DNA of 37,241 nt, taken from positions 1-37,241 of the forward strand of contig SKSS01000080.1 of the NCBI GenBank assembly GCA_007122875.1, in the 5' to 3' direction. Of this stretch, positions 16,190-24,656 are shown piece by piece (the stretch's first letter is position 1; each line of letters starts with the position of its first letter). The notes beneath the pieces were generated by a model. It was not told the DNA's origin and ran no database searches. It worked only from the letters and a program-made list of their open reading frames with translations. The translations under genes were made by a program, and so were the position numbers. This stretch comes from Salinarchaeum sp. Lineage in GTDB: Archaea > Halobacteriota > Halobacteria > Halobacteriales > QS-1-68-20.

Positions 16190-18781
16190 GTGCCATTACA
16201 CGAAGCACGATCGATCGATCACCTGTATTCATCAGTCGCAGACTACGATCTCGTTCTCACGGCCGAAGCGCCGCTTGCGCTCGCCCTCGACAATCGCGTG
16301 CAGACACCTCGTATTGGCCGGTTATCGGCGACACCACGTAGCTACGCTGCTCAGAAGCTGTTTCCAGACGACATCCGACCGCTCTTTTCCGACGTGATCG
16401 AACGGACTGACCTCTCGTGGAAACAGGCCGTGAGAGCGCTCGAACTCTCGATTGATTGTTGGACTGCCACCGGCGACCGTGAAGCGATACTCGACTATCC
16501 AGCGTTCGACACGCCAGCAACGCAGACGATTGTGACGCTGCTGAACGAACTGGAGAGCAGTTATCTCGTCGCTGATCGGACGACGATCTCTGCGGAGCAC
16601 GATGTCGCCGTTGTCGACGAGCAACAACTTTCCACACTCGACCAGAAGGTGCTTCCACCACCGTCTGAGTACAGTTCTTACTCGTCACTAACTGACACGG
16701 AGATCGCGTTCCCCGAACTCCACATCTTTCCGTCAGCTACGTCGATCGTCTCAACGATCGTCGACCAGATCGACCCCGACACAGCCGATCAGTTCGGGAT
16801 CGTACTCGTCGAAGGAAGCCTGTACAGCGCGCTGATCGAATCCGCTCTCGACGCACAGGGAATACCGTATCGTGGCGGACCCGGGTTCGAAGAGGACGAG
16901 AACGTACGGGGACTCTTGCGGCTGTTGGAAACGGCGTTCGCCGGGTCGAATCAACGAGTGTCGGATATCCGACCCATCCTTACGACCGCTGGAATCGAGG
17001 TTCCCTGGGACGTGGACAACAGCCGGGTTGATTCGCTCGCTTCGGGACAGTTGGGGACCTACGACGAGTTTCGGGAGACCGTTGCGACCGGAACGTTTCG
17101 TGACACCCTTTCGGTCTACGAATCGATGGTTGACACGCGGCTCACGGAGCTTCGTCGAGAGCTTGATGAACTGGGGTTGCTGGACGAACCAGTAACAGAG
17201 GATCGGCTTACCCAGTTTCAGTACTACCTGGACGCGTTCACCGTTCCGACCGACACGAATGACCGTGACGGCGTGCTTTTGGCGGGCGCAACATCGACAG
17301 CGTACGTCGACAGACCGATCGTGTTCTACGTCGGTCTGGGTCCTGAATGGGCGCAGACGCCCCCGGACTATCCGTGGGTCGATCCCGAGGCGTTTCTCGA
17401 CGCCGATGTCGCACGGTTCGAACGGCTCCTTCAAAACGGCGAACAGCGATACTACTTCGTTCAGGAAACCCAGGCAGGAAGTGACGTAACGCCCTGTGTG
17501 TATCTTCGCCAGCTCCACGAGGAACCGTTTGAAACGTTCGGTGATCTGCCACACGAACGCTACGGCGGACGTGCACCCGGAACGCCGATCTCACCATTCT
17601 CGGCTCCGATGGTGACTGAGACGACGACAAAGCCAGTCACCACGATCAGCCAATCACGGCTCCAATCCCTCGCTAACGCCCCGAGAGACGCATACTTCGA
17701 TCGACTTGTGGAGACACCTGAGTCGCTTCCGATGGTTCGAGGGACTGTCCTCCACGAAGCGGCCGAGATCCACGTCTGTGATCCCACTGTACTCGGACCC
17801 CGGCGCGAGGACGTTCTCGATGCGATGTGCGCTCGGTTGGATCCTTACCTCGGTGATGCCGATCGAGCGGTTCAACGGACACGTCTGGCAGTCGGGCTGG
17901 ACGCTGTTGTCGCGTTCTTACAACAGAACCCACCGGAAGAGGTGGAGTACGAGACGTACGACTTCCGGAACCAGGAGAACGAACTTGCAGCCGAACTCGG
18001 GGTCGAACTCGATTCACCGATCACCGAGCGGTGGTTCGCGTCACCATCAATCGGCGTCCACGGCTACGTCGACCTGCTACAAAACGCCACGGCGCTCGTC
18101 GATTATAAGACCGGCAATAAGAACGACGCGTCGGCGATTCTCGATGCCGCGTCGATCGATCCGGTCGACGAGTATCCGGATTTCCAGGCACTCGTTTATC
18201 TCACAAAGCACAGAGAAGAACGTCCCGATGAGCGACTCCGGATACACTTCGTCCACTTGCTCTCCGGCGTTGAAGAGGCGGTTCACGGTACTCCCCTGGA
18301 TCCGGCCGACCTCGTGACGACACTCACCTACGTTCCCGCAACGTTCAGTGAGTTCGTCGCCAGCCGGGATACGTTCGAGGCAGTAACTGAGTACGCCGAT
18401 TCGAACGATCGATGCAAAGCCCTCCAACCGCTCGGTTACGAGGCGTATCGAGACTTTTTCGAAGCGAACGAACTTCCACGGGCCGGGGAAGACCCCTCGC
18501 GACGTGAGCGGGTAACGGAGCGGTTCGTCGAATACACACAGGAGCACGTTGGTGAGTACAAGTACGTCAGGGATGGCTGTGAGACGGTCATCGACGATCT
18601 CGACGACGTTCCGACCGGCTACGTTCTCACGTCCGATCTCGACGCCTTCGAAGCGTTCGTCGAGGAGCAACTCACCGCACTGAACGAGTATCGTGCGAGT
18701 CGATTCCCGGTCGCATACCGAGACGACGGGCCGAACTGGGATCGAGTTGACCACCGCGATCTGATCCTCACAGACCGATGA
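16190..18781 (+). CDS. AddB-like subunit: inactive UvrD-like helicase fold with C-terminal PD-(D/E)XK nuclease
   Basis: About 863 residues from GTG 16190. The N-terminal two-thirds resembles an AddB-type helicase fold that has lost its ATPase: no Walker A is present, yet a motif IV-like stretch survives (LVEGSLYSALIESALDAQ, IPYRGGPGFEEDENVRGLL). The C-terminal part is a RecB-type PD-(D/E)XK nuclease: GTVLHEAAEIH (about 518-528), then HGYVDLLQNATALVDYKTGN with the D-xK active site (about 624-643), then DFQALVYL. The cysteines that bind Fe-S in bacterial AddB are not evident. An alternative TTG start at 16151 adds 13 residues; GTG 16190 fits a TTATCT box about 30 bases upstream. It overlaps the AddA-like gene by ATGA. 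Likely role with its partner: double-strand end processing in recombination, or defence against invading DNA. Confidence 0.8.
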   Translation: MPLHEARSIDHLYSSVADYDLVLTAEAPLALALDNRVQTPRIGRLSATPRSYAAQKLFPDDIRPLFSDVIERTDLSWKQAVRALELSIDCWTATGDREAILDYPAFDTPATQTIVTLLNELESSYLVADRTTISAEHDVAVVDEQQLSTLDQKVLPPPSEYSSYSSLTDTEIAFPELHIFPSATSIVSTIVDQIDPDTADQFGIVLVEGSLYSALIESALDAQGIPYRGGPGFEEDENVRGLLRLLETAFAGSNQRVSDIRPILTTAGIEVPWDVDNSRVDSLASGQLGTYDEFRETVATGTFRDTLSVYESMVDTRLTELRRELDELGLLDEPVTEDRLTQFQYYLDAFTVPTDTNDRDGVLLAGATSTAYVDRPIVFYVGLGPEWAQTPPDYPWVDPEAFLDADVARFERLLQNGEQRYYFVQETQAGSDVTPCVYLRQLHEEPFETFGDLPHERYGGRAPGTPISPFSAPMVTETTTKPVTTISQSRLQSLANAPRDAYFDRLVETPESLPMVRGTVLHEAAEIHVCDPTVLGPRREDVLDAMCARLDPYLGDADRAVQRTRLAVGLDAVVAFLQQNPPEEVEYETYDFRNQENELAAELGVELDSPITERWFASPSIGVHGYVDLLQNATALVDYKTGNKNDASAILDAASIDPVDEYPDFQALVYLTKHREERPDERLRIHFVHLLSGVEEAVHGTPLDPADLVTTLTYVPATFSEFVASRDTFEAVTEYADSNDRCKALQPLGYEAYRDFFEANELPRAGEDPSRRERVTERFVEYTQEHVGEYKYVRDGCETVIDDLDDVPTGYVLTSDLDAFEAFVEEQLTALNEYRASRFPVAYRDDGPNWDRVDHRDLILTDR

Positions 18782-21675
18782 GCGAGATTTCACCCAACCC
18801 AGCCCAGCAGACGTTGATCGAGAGCACCGAGGGGATCTCCCTCGTCAATGCCGGGGCTGGAACCGGCAAAACGTTCACCATCACGCATCGATACGCGAAC
18901 ATCCTCGACCAGCCAGGAATCGACCCTGACGACGTGTTATTGGTCACGTTCACCCGAAACGCTGCTGCGGAGATGGCCGATCGAATCGCCCAGCAGTCAC
19001 CGTACGATCCCGTCCAGTTGCAGGACGCTCCGATCAGTACGTTCCACGGCTACTGTTATCGCCTGTTGCGACGGTATGGCCACGAGACGCCGAGTGTGCT
19101 GGGAATCGACGACCAGATTCCACAGTCACTCGATCTCATCGAAGACGGAATTCGGGAACGGGTGCTGTTCAACGCGTTCATCTCACAGTTTGCGGATCGA
19201 CACCCGGAGTACGACCACCTCTTTGCGGCCATCGATTCGCCTCCGTCCCTTTGCTCATTGATCGCCGAACTCGCCGCGAAAGGCGTGATTCCCCAGCGTG
19301 ATGGCTGGTATCGGGAGACGGATTCGTCGCTCGACGGTGATCAGGAGGCGTTCATGACACTCTTCGAGCGAGAGAACCACCCGAACGAGGGAGCGAACGG
19401 ACCAACGCAATCCGATGCTCGTTCGTCCATGAGCGGCTGGGAGAACACGGAGTACACCCCAGACGCGCCGACAGCCGATGAGGTCGTTGGCTACCCACAG
19501 CTGTATGCTGAGCCGGTCGAGCGGGCGTTCGACGAGGACCGCGAGGAGTTGTTCGCGTTCGTCCACGACGTGTACTTCGAGTATCTCCAGTACGCATTGC
19601 GTCGCAACTACCTCACCCAGGGTCTCATGCTCGCTTTTACCTTCGTGATGCTGTGTGAGAACTCAGGCGTCCGCGAACAGGTGCAGCATCGGTACGTGAT
19701 GGTCGACGAGTTTCAGGATACCAACGAACTCCAGTTCAAACTCACGCTACTGCTCTCCGAAACGGACAACATCTGCGTCGTGGGCGACTGGAAGCAGAGC
19801 ATCTACGGCTTCCAGTATACGACCGTCGAAAACATCCAGCGGTTCGATGAGCGAATCGCCCGATACAAAGCCGAACTGAATCGTGACGACCACAGAGTCA
19901 CGTATCCTGTCGACGATGTCGAGGAACTCCCGCTAACGCAGAATTACCGATCGACCGAGTCGATTCTCTCGGTGGCCACGGAGACGCTGACCGTTCCAGC
20001 TACCGGCAGTGAATCGGTCGACGCTGAAGCGATCGAACGTGAACTCACGCCGTTAACGGCGACGAACTACGTCGACAACAGCCAGATCGAGGCGGTAGCG
20101 CACGAGGACGAGCCAGAGTTGATACTCGACCGAATACAGCACGTCGTCGACAACGAGGCGTATCGCGTCGAAGTGCGTGACGAACCGAACCCGACGGACG
20201 AGATGACGCAGGCCGAAAAGACGGCTGCCGAACGCGAGCGACTCGGGTCCCCATCCTACGGTGATATCGCTGTCTTTACGCGGACGCGATCGTTCGCCAG
20301 AGAACTTCTCGAAACGGCACAGGAATATGGCATCCCGATGGCGTACGAAGGCGGGATCGAGTTGTTCGACACCGACCAGGCGAAGCTCCTGCTCGCGTGG
20401 CTTCGGATCTGTGAAGCCGACGATACCCGTGGATGGGCAGCGGTACTGGAAGATGCGGGATACACACTTCCACAGGCCACGGAGATCCTCGACTCGGAAC
20501 CGTATCCCGATTCGATGGTCGCGTTCCGAAACCGCCTTCGAGAGTGCGAGACCATCGGGGGATTCGCCCGGATTGTCTTCGACGAATACGGCTACCATGG
20601 AGCGTATGCGAACGGTCTGCTCGGGGAACTCACCGGCATGCACGAGTCCACCGGTTCGACCCGGAGCGAGGCAATCGCGTACATCGAAGCGAACCTCGAA
20701 GCCGGGTCGACGGTCGAGATCGATTCGAACCCAGGCGAGGATGCCGTAACCCTCCAGACGATCCATGGCGCGAAGGGACTCGAATATCCGATCGTGTTCT
20801 GTGCAAACATGAATCGCCGCGCGTTCCCTCACTACGGAACACCATCCTCCGGAACGATCCAGTATCGGGATCCGATCGGTCTCAGACAGCGCTCCGTGTA
20901 CGACGAGTCGAACGGACAGCCATTCGTCTACCGGCACTGGCCGTATGATCTCCTGACTGGCTGTCTTCCGTCCGAGTACGACGAGGAGCGACGACTCCTC
21001 TACGTCGCGGTGACGCGAGCGAAGCGACATCTGTTCCTCACGGCTGGGGACGAGCCAAGCCCGTTTTTCACCGAATTGTCCCTGGACGCCGAGGAGATTG
21101 AACCATCAGTTACCGAACTGGAACTCGAGCCTGAAGACGATGACGCGTTCGCAGTCACCGTTCCGGAGCGCTCCCGCCCGCGTCGGATGAGCGTCCACGA
21201 CATTATGGACGAGAGCGTGTACGAGGATGTCGATGACGGGCGGGGAACGGCGTTCGGCGATCGGTTACATCAGTTCGCCGAGGACTACGTTCGGGGTGAG
21301 GATGTTTCGCCGTCCGGCGACGATCAGGCGAACGTACAGGCGTTGGTGGATTCGCTCGCCGGCGAACTCGAACCGGAAGTTCTCGCAATCTTGCCGCTCG
21401 ATCTGGAACCGCAGGTCACACTCGTCGGAATCATCGATCTGCTCGTACTCACCCCGGAGCAGATTCGAATCATCGACTACAAGACGGATCTGAGCCGTCA
21501 CGCCGAAGCCGAATACCGCACGCAACTCAGCGTGTACTATCACGTCGTCTCCGAGCAGTATCCGGAACGGGACGTATCGATACAGATGTTCTACACTGCC
21601 GATGATGAGCTCGTCGACATAGCCCCATTGCCTCGTGAGGACGTTCGAAAGATCACGGAATCGGCAGCCTCGTAG
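18778..21675 (+). CDS. AddA-like UvrD/Rep helicase-nuclease
   Basis: A 965-residue SF1A helicase fused to a nuclease. Motifs in order: Q-motif region NPAQQTLIES, Walker A NAGAGTGKTFTITHRY (24-39), Ia VTFTRNAAAEM (56-66), Walker B VDEFQDTNELQ (309-319), III VVGDWKQSIYGFQ (334-346), IV LTQNYRSTESIL, V TLQTIHGAKGLEYPIVF, VI RRLLYVAVTRAKRHLF. The C-terminal RecB-family nuclease is complete: GTAFGDRLHQFAEDY (His near 830), GIIDLL (Asp), IIDYKTD (about 898-904, Asp and Lys) and QLSVYYHV. It therefore should be an ATP-driven translocase with an active nuclease. It is translationally coupled to the AddB-like gene by ATGA. The pair's lower G+C and tRNA neighbour suggest lateral acquisition. Bacterial AddAB processes double-strand breaks; archaea usually use HerA-NurA/Mre11-Rad50, so the role here is open. 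Confidence 0.88.
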   Translation: MSEISPNPAQQTLIESTEGISLVNAGAGTGKTFTITHRYANILDQPGIDPDDVLLVTFTRNAAAEMADRIAQQSPYDPVQLQDAPISTFHGYCYRLLRRYGHETPSVLGIDDQIPQSLDLIEDGIRERVLFNAFISQFADRHPEYDHLFAAIDSPPSLCSLIAELAAKGVIPQRDGWYRETDSSLDGDQEAFMTLFERENHPNEGANGPTQSDARSSMSGWENTEYTPDAPTADEVVGYPQLYAEPVERAFDEDREELFAFVHDVYFEYLQYALRRNYLTQGLMLAFTFVMLCENSGVREQVQHRYVMVDEFQDTNELQFKLTLLLSETDNICVVGDWKQSIYGFQYTTVENIQRFDERIARYKAELNRDDHRVTYPVDDVEELPLTQNYRSTESILSVATETLTVPATGSESVDAEAIERELTPLTATNYVDNSQIEAVAHEDEPELILDRIQHVVDNEAYRVEVRDEPNPTDEMTQAEKTAAERERLGSPSYGDIAVFTRTRSFARELLETAQEYGIPMAYEGGIELFDTDQAKLLLAWLRICEADDTRGWAAVLEDAGYTLPQATEILDSEPYPDSMVAFRNRLRECETIGGFARIVFDEYGYHGAYANGLLGELTGMHESTGSTRSEAIAYIEANLEAGSTVEIDSNPGEDAVTLQTIHGAKGLEYPIVFCANMNRRAFPHYGTPSSGTIQYRDPIGLRQRSVYDESNGQPFVYRHWPYDLLTGCLPSEYDEERRLLYVAVTRAKRHLFLTAGDEPSPFFTELSLDAEEIEPSVTELELEPEDDDAFAVTVPERSRPRRMSVHDIMDESVYEDVDDGRGTAFGDRLHQFAEDYVRGEDVSPSGDDQANVQALVDSLAGELEPEVLAILPLDLEPQVTLVGIIDLLVLTPEQIRIIDYKTDLSRHAEAEYRTQLSVYYHVVSEQYPERDVSIQMFYTADDELVDIAPLPREDVRKITESAAS

Positions 21676-21720
21676 AGTGGGGTTGCTCTCACCACTATCG
21701 CTCACGTATTACTCGCAGAA

Positions 21721-21797
21721 TGCTCCGGCGGGGATGTGAACTCGCCGAGACGGTCGCTCACTTCGTTCGCGCTGCGTCCCGTCTGCTCAAATCCCCT
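21721..21797. repeat. tRNA-Glu 3'-end remnant forming an imperfect palindromic element
   Basis: 21721-21741 repeats the acceptor/T-arm end of the tRNA-Glu gene at 21870-21890 with a single mismatch (GATGTGAAC versus GATTTGAAC). A second, inverted copy of the T-arm core (GCTCAAATCCCC) lies at 21786-21797, and inner arms GAGACGG (21747-21753) and CCGTCT (21779-21784) pair as well. The whole forms a palindromic tRNA-derived element. It is either an old attachment site or a haloarchaeal REP-like element. Confidence 0.7.
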
Positions 21798-21821
21798 CGT
21801 GAACCACTCGTCTCACAACGT

Positions 21822-21852
21822 TGCCGAGCGCCAGCGACGCTGGCGCTCGGCA
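21822..21852. repeat. Perfect 14-bp inverted repeat (hairpin) downstream of tRNA-Glu
   Basis: TGCCGAGCGCCAGC (21822-21835) and its exact reverse complement (21839-21852) are separated by GAC. No T-tract follows on either strand. It lies 17 bases past the tRNA 3' end and could affect processing or mark a mobile-element end. Confidence 0.9.
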
Positions 21853-21869
21853 GGTAGTTTCGACAGAAG

Positions 21870-21944
21870 TGCTCCGGCGGGGATTTGAACCCCGGTCATT
21901 GCCTCGAGAGGGCAATATGATTGGCCGGACTACACCACCGGAGC
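21870..21944 (-). tRNA. tRNA-Glu (anticodon CTC)
   Basis: On the minus strand a 75-base cloverleaf is readable: acceptor stem GCTCCGG pairing with CCGGAGC, discriminator A, a D-arm starting GTGTAGTCCGG, anticodon stem TTGCC/GGCAA with loop CTCTCGA (anticodon CTC, reading GAG), and a T-arm around GGTTCAAATCC. CCA is not encoded, as is usual in haloarchaea. The last 20 bases are nearly duplicated at 21721, and a perfect hairpin lies just downstream. Confidence 0.95.
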
Positions 21945-22008
21945 GTACAGTTTCCCGTTATCGAGGTTCCAGTATAACGGTTGCGCTTTCGAGTGCCCGT
22001 GTCAGTCC

Positions 22009-23256
22009 CTACCGCTCACCCAACGGGGAGCCGGCGGCTTCGGGTTCCTGGCCGTCGAGGCTGATGATGTTCTCCCGTCCGACGCGAAGCTTGCTGATCA
22101 GGCCCTCGTCCTCCATGTCCGACAGCAACATACTGACCTTCGACTTCGACCATCCCGTCTCCTTGACGATGTTGACCTGCTTCATCCGTCCGCCGTTGTC
22201 CTCCAACAGGGTGATCACCCGATCCTCGTCGGTCAACAACTCGTCCTCGCTGATCGGGCTTTCCGGTTCGGCCGGAGCCACCGCTCCCGATGAATCGTCA
22301 TCGGGCGCATCACCCCACGGAAGGGGGAATCCCTGGTCGTCCCGGCGCTGCCACACCGCCGCCGCCGCGAGACCGAGGAGGACGACCGTCCCGAACGCGA
22401 CGGCCATCCACGGCCCGCTGTCGTCACCCACCGCCTCCTCGCCAGGCTCGTTCGTCTCGGGTGGAACCTCGGTCGGCGTCGGGGTTGGCGACGGCTCGAC
22501 TGGACCCTGCTGGTCTTCCGGAATCAGCACGACGCGGGGACGGGCGTCGTTGAACTCCTGTTCGCCCTCCCAGGTGAGCGTGTCGCTGTCCTCGATAACT
22601 TCGTCAGAAACCGTGCTGGGTTCGGGATCCGCCCGCTCGAACGCGAGTCCATCGCCCGCCTCGACGACGATCGACTGGTTGTCGAAGATGATGTGTCCGC
22701 CCCGGAAGACGTCGCCGACGATGATTCGATCGTCGTCGACCTCGGCGAATCCGGACCAGGCGAACGACATCTCGACGATCCCGAGTTCGTCGTCGCGCGC
22801 GTCGAGTCCGCCGGTCCGTGCCTCCCGTTCGAACGCCCCTGCGTCCATCTCGCGGTCGGTTTCGTCGCTCCCGTTGTCGGTGAGCACTTCGGCCTGACGC
22901 CGGAAGTCGTCGTAGAGGTAGGTCTCGTTTTCGTTGAACTCCTGGGCGAACGCCTCGAATCGTTCGGCTTCTGTCTCGTTTTCGAGGATGCGTTCGTACC
23001 GGAACGTCCACTCGGCGGAGCCGTCGTCGCGCACTTCGATCCAGAACTGGACCCGGTCGAACTCTATCTCGTCGACTCCGTCGTCTTCGATCTCGAACTG
23101 GCCGTCACCGAGGCCATCGTTCAGGGGACCCGTCAACGGGTTCACTGGGGCGTCGGGACCGGCTACGGCTACGACCGGTCCGACCAGCAGTTGGCCGGCG
23201 AATCCCGACACGACGACGACGAGCACGAGCACGCCGACGCCCAGCCACCGAGTCAT
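22009..23256 (-). CDS. Membrane-anchored winged-helix protein (DUF7345/DUF7343-type)
   Basis: A 415-residue protein with a secreted sensor-like part and an intracellular HTH. It has a signal peptide (MTRWLGVGVLVLVVVVSGFA, to about residue 30) and an extracytoplasmic beta-rich acidic domain (about 35-270, with N-glycosylation-type NET/NQS sites). A Pro/Thr-rich linker PVEPSPTPTPTEVPPE follows, then one membrane helix WMAVAFGTVVLLGLAAAAVW (about 310-330). The cytoplasmic C-terminus carries a winged HTH: LLTDEDRVITLLEDNGG, VNIVKETGWSKSKVSMLLSD, then wing LRVGRENIIS. By topology it could pass an outside signal to DNA. Start ATG 23256 gives the signal peptide; the open frame runs upstream without it. 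It is divergent from the crcB pair across 185 bases. Target genes unknown. Confidence 0.82.
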   Translation of the reverse strand: MTRWLGVGVLVLVVVVSGFAGQLLVGPVVAVAGPDAPVNPLTGPLNDGLGDGQFEIEDDGVDEIEFDRVQFWIEVRDDGSAEWTFRYERILENETEAERFEAFAQEFNENETYLYDDFRRQAEVLTDNGSDETDREMDAGAFEREARTGGLDARDDELGIVEMSFAWSGFAEVDDDRIIVGDVFRGGHIIFDNQSIVVEAGDGLAFERADPEPSTVSDEVIEDSDTLTWEGEQEFNDARPRVVLIPEDQQGPVEPSPTPTPTEVPPETNEPGEEAVGDDSGPWMAVAFGTVVLLGLAAAAVWQRRDDQGFPLPWGDAPDDDSSGAVAPAEPESPISEDELLTDEDRVITLLEDNGGRMKQVNIVKETGWSKSKVSMLLSDMEDEGLISKLRVGRENIISLDGQEPEAAGSPLGER

Positions 23257-23373
23257 TCGTAGGTACTCACTTCCGGCGGGGCAAAAGAGCTTTTGTCTGA
23301 CTTCCGTATTGCACCGCGGTACCGACCTGGATGCGACGTGGTGACACCATTCACACTGTGGTCCTCGCGTTCG

Positions 23374-23389
23374 GAATACATATGTATTC
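23374..23389. promoter_or_regulatory. 16-bp perfect palindrome upstream of the crcB pair
   Basis: GAATACATATGTATTC is a perfect palindrome with an AT-rich centre, in the divergent region between the membrane-anchored winged-helix gene and the crcB pair. It lies 53-68 bases before the crcB start. It could hold the TATA element, an operator, or both. No fluoride riboswitch is recognisable. Confidence 0.45.
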
Positions 23390-23441
23390 GCCGTCCAGAT
23401 TTCCGGCGGAACACACCAGTCGAGTGATACTCCCGAAAACG

Positions 23442-23831
23442 ATGGCACAGAATCGCTTGCGCGTCATGATCGAAACGATCGTACTGATCGCTGTCGGCGG
23501 GTTCGCGGGATCGGCCCTCCGCTATGCGATCGGACTGTTCGCCCCTGGACTCGGCGGGACGTTGCTGGTCAACGTCGTGGGAAGCTTTGCGCTTGGTATC
23601 GTCCTCTACGAGGCGATGCACACTGGGCTGCTGGGACGGCGAACGCGACTGATCGCCGCGACCGGATTCATCTCTTCGTTCACGACGTACAGCACGTTCG
23701 CGGTCGAGGCCGCGCTCGCAACCCCGGTTGTCGCCGTCGGGTACGTGGCCGTGAGCTATGCGTTTGGCTTTGCCGGGGTGCTCGCCGGACGGACGATCGT
23801 CCTCCGGTTCGGAGGTGGCGGTGGTGAGTGA
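23442..23831 (+). CDS. crcB: Fluoride ion channel, CrcB/Fluc family (first of a pair)
   Basis: A 129-residue four-helix membrane protein. Family motifs: VGGFAGSALRYAIG in helix 1, LVNVVGSFALGIVLYEA (conserved Asn of the pore) in helix 2, GFISSFTTYSTFAVEAAL (the sodium/fluoride-site FTTxSTF motif) in helix 3, and a fourth helix (VGYVAVSYAFGFAGVLAG). Fluc channels are dual-topology dimers that export cytoplasmic fluoride. Start ATG 23442 was chosen over the longer open frame; ATG 23466 is possible. The stop overlaps the second crcB gene by 8 bases, so the two are coupled and may form a heterodimer, as known for paired Fluc genes. Confidence 0.88.
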   Translation: MAQNRLRVMIETIVLIAVGGFAGSALRYAIGLFAPGLGGTLLVNVVGSFALGIVLYEAMHTGLLGRRTRLIAATGFISSFTTYSTFAVEAALATPVVAVGYVAVSYAFGFAGVLAGRTIVLRFGGGGGE

Positions 23832-24192
23832 TCTCTCCCCGGCGGTCGCCGTCGGTGTCGGGGGCGCGCTCGGCGCGGTTCTGCGCTACTACGTCGCCAT
23901 GGCGCTCGACGCCGAGGAGTATCCGAGCGGCACGCTCGCGGTGAACGTCCTCGGGAGCTTCGGTGCGGGCTTGATCCTGTTTGCAGGCGTAGACGGAACG
24001 CTCTGGCTGTTTTTCACCGTCGGCGTCTGGGGGTCGTTCACGACGTTCTCCTCGTTCTCGTTCCAGACCGTGCGGCTGTGGGAGGAAGGACGCGTGCCAG
24101 CCGCGACGATTCACGCGCTTGGGAACCTCCTCGGCTCACTCGCAGCGATCGGTCTCGCCTGGTTCGTCGTTCGGATCACCGGGCTAGGCTGA
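23824..24192 (+). CDS. crcB: Fluoride ion channel, CrcB/Fluc family (second of a pair)
   Basis: A 122-residue four-helix membrane protein and a diverged sister of the preceding gene: VGGALGAVLRYYVAMALD, LAVNVLGSFGAGLILFAG with the conserved Asn, VGVWGSFTTFSSFSFQTV with the FTTxSxF motif, and a last helix (LGSLAAIGLAWFVV). Start GTG 23824 is placed by the ribosome binding site GGAGGT at 23811-23816, which lies inside the 3' end of the first crcB; an alternative GTG is 23821. The 8-base overlap implies coupled translation, which suits obligate pairing of two opposite-topology subunits. Confidence 0.88.
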   Translation: MSDLSPAVAVGVGGALGAVLRYYVAMALDAEEYPSGTLAVNVLGSFGAGLILFAGVDGTLWLFFTVGVWGSFTTFSSFSFQTVRLWEEGRVPAATIHALGNLLGSLAAIGLAWFVVRITGLG

Positions 24193-24264
24193 GTATTCCA
24201 TCGAGAACCCAAGTTCGAACGCCCGATCCGACCGTTTTTGGTTCTCCCGTTCGTACCGCGATCG

Positions 24265-24606
24265 ATGAAGTCTCCGGAGTTTCGCCACCACGTCGATGAG
24301 TATCTCGCCGACGGATGGCGGATCGAGGAAGACGGGCACGATCGCGTGGTGCTCAAGCGACCGAACGTCGGCTCGGTGTGGGTACACCTGCTATTGGCCG
24401 TGCTGACTGCTTGGTGGACCCTCGGCATCGTGAACCTTGTCTATGCCGCCGTGAAGTACGTCAACGACTCCGAACGTGCGGTGCTCTACGCCGAGGACGC
24501 ACTCCCCGCCGAATCGATCGAACAGCTCCGTCGACGGTACGCCCGTGGTGAGATCGACGACGCGACGTTCGATCGTGGAGCCCGCCTGCTTCGCGAACGC
24601 GAGTGA
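24265..24606 (+). CDS. Small membrane protein with C-terminal SHOCT-like motif
   Basis: A 113-residue protein. The N-terminal 45 residues are soluble and resemble a short lipid- or protein-binding motif ([28 protein letters not shown]). One long hydrophobic region follows ([20 protein letters not shown], then LVYAAVKYV), probably two membrane helices. The C-terminus is a SHOCT-like short helical pair ([20 protein letters not shown]), a motif found at the ends of many archaeal and bacterial membrane proteins. The role is unknown. The GTTTTTG box at 24234-24240 is about 27 bases before ATG 24265, so the mRNA is probably leaderless; the same T-run may terminate the crcB transcript. Confidence 0.8.
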   Translation: MKSPEFRHHVDEYLADGWRIEEDGHDRVVLKRPNVGSVWVHLLLAVLTAWWTLGIVNLVYAAVKYVNDSERAVLYAEDALPAESIEQLRRRYARGEIDDATFDRGARLLRERE

Positions 24607-24656
24607 TCTCCCGGGTTCCCGATACGCCTTTGGCATCGGCGTGCATCGATCCGCGC

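Noticed and set aside
21822-21852. Hairpin called as a rho-independent-type terminator
   Set aside because: No T-tract follows on either strand, and archaeal termination relies on T-runs.
23331-23441. Longer first crcB protein starting upstream of ATG 23442
   Set aside because: The added residues are polar and unrelated to the CrcB N-terminus, and would cover the palindromic promoter region.
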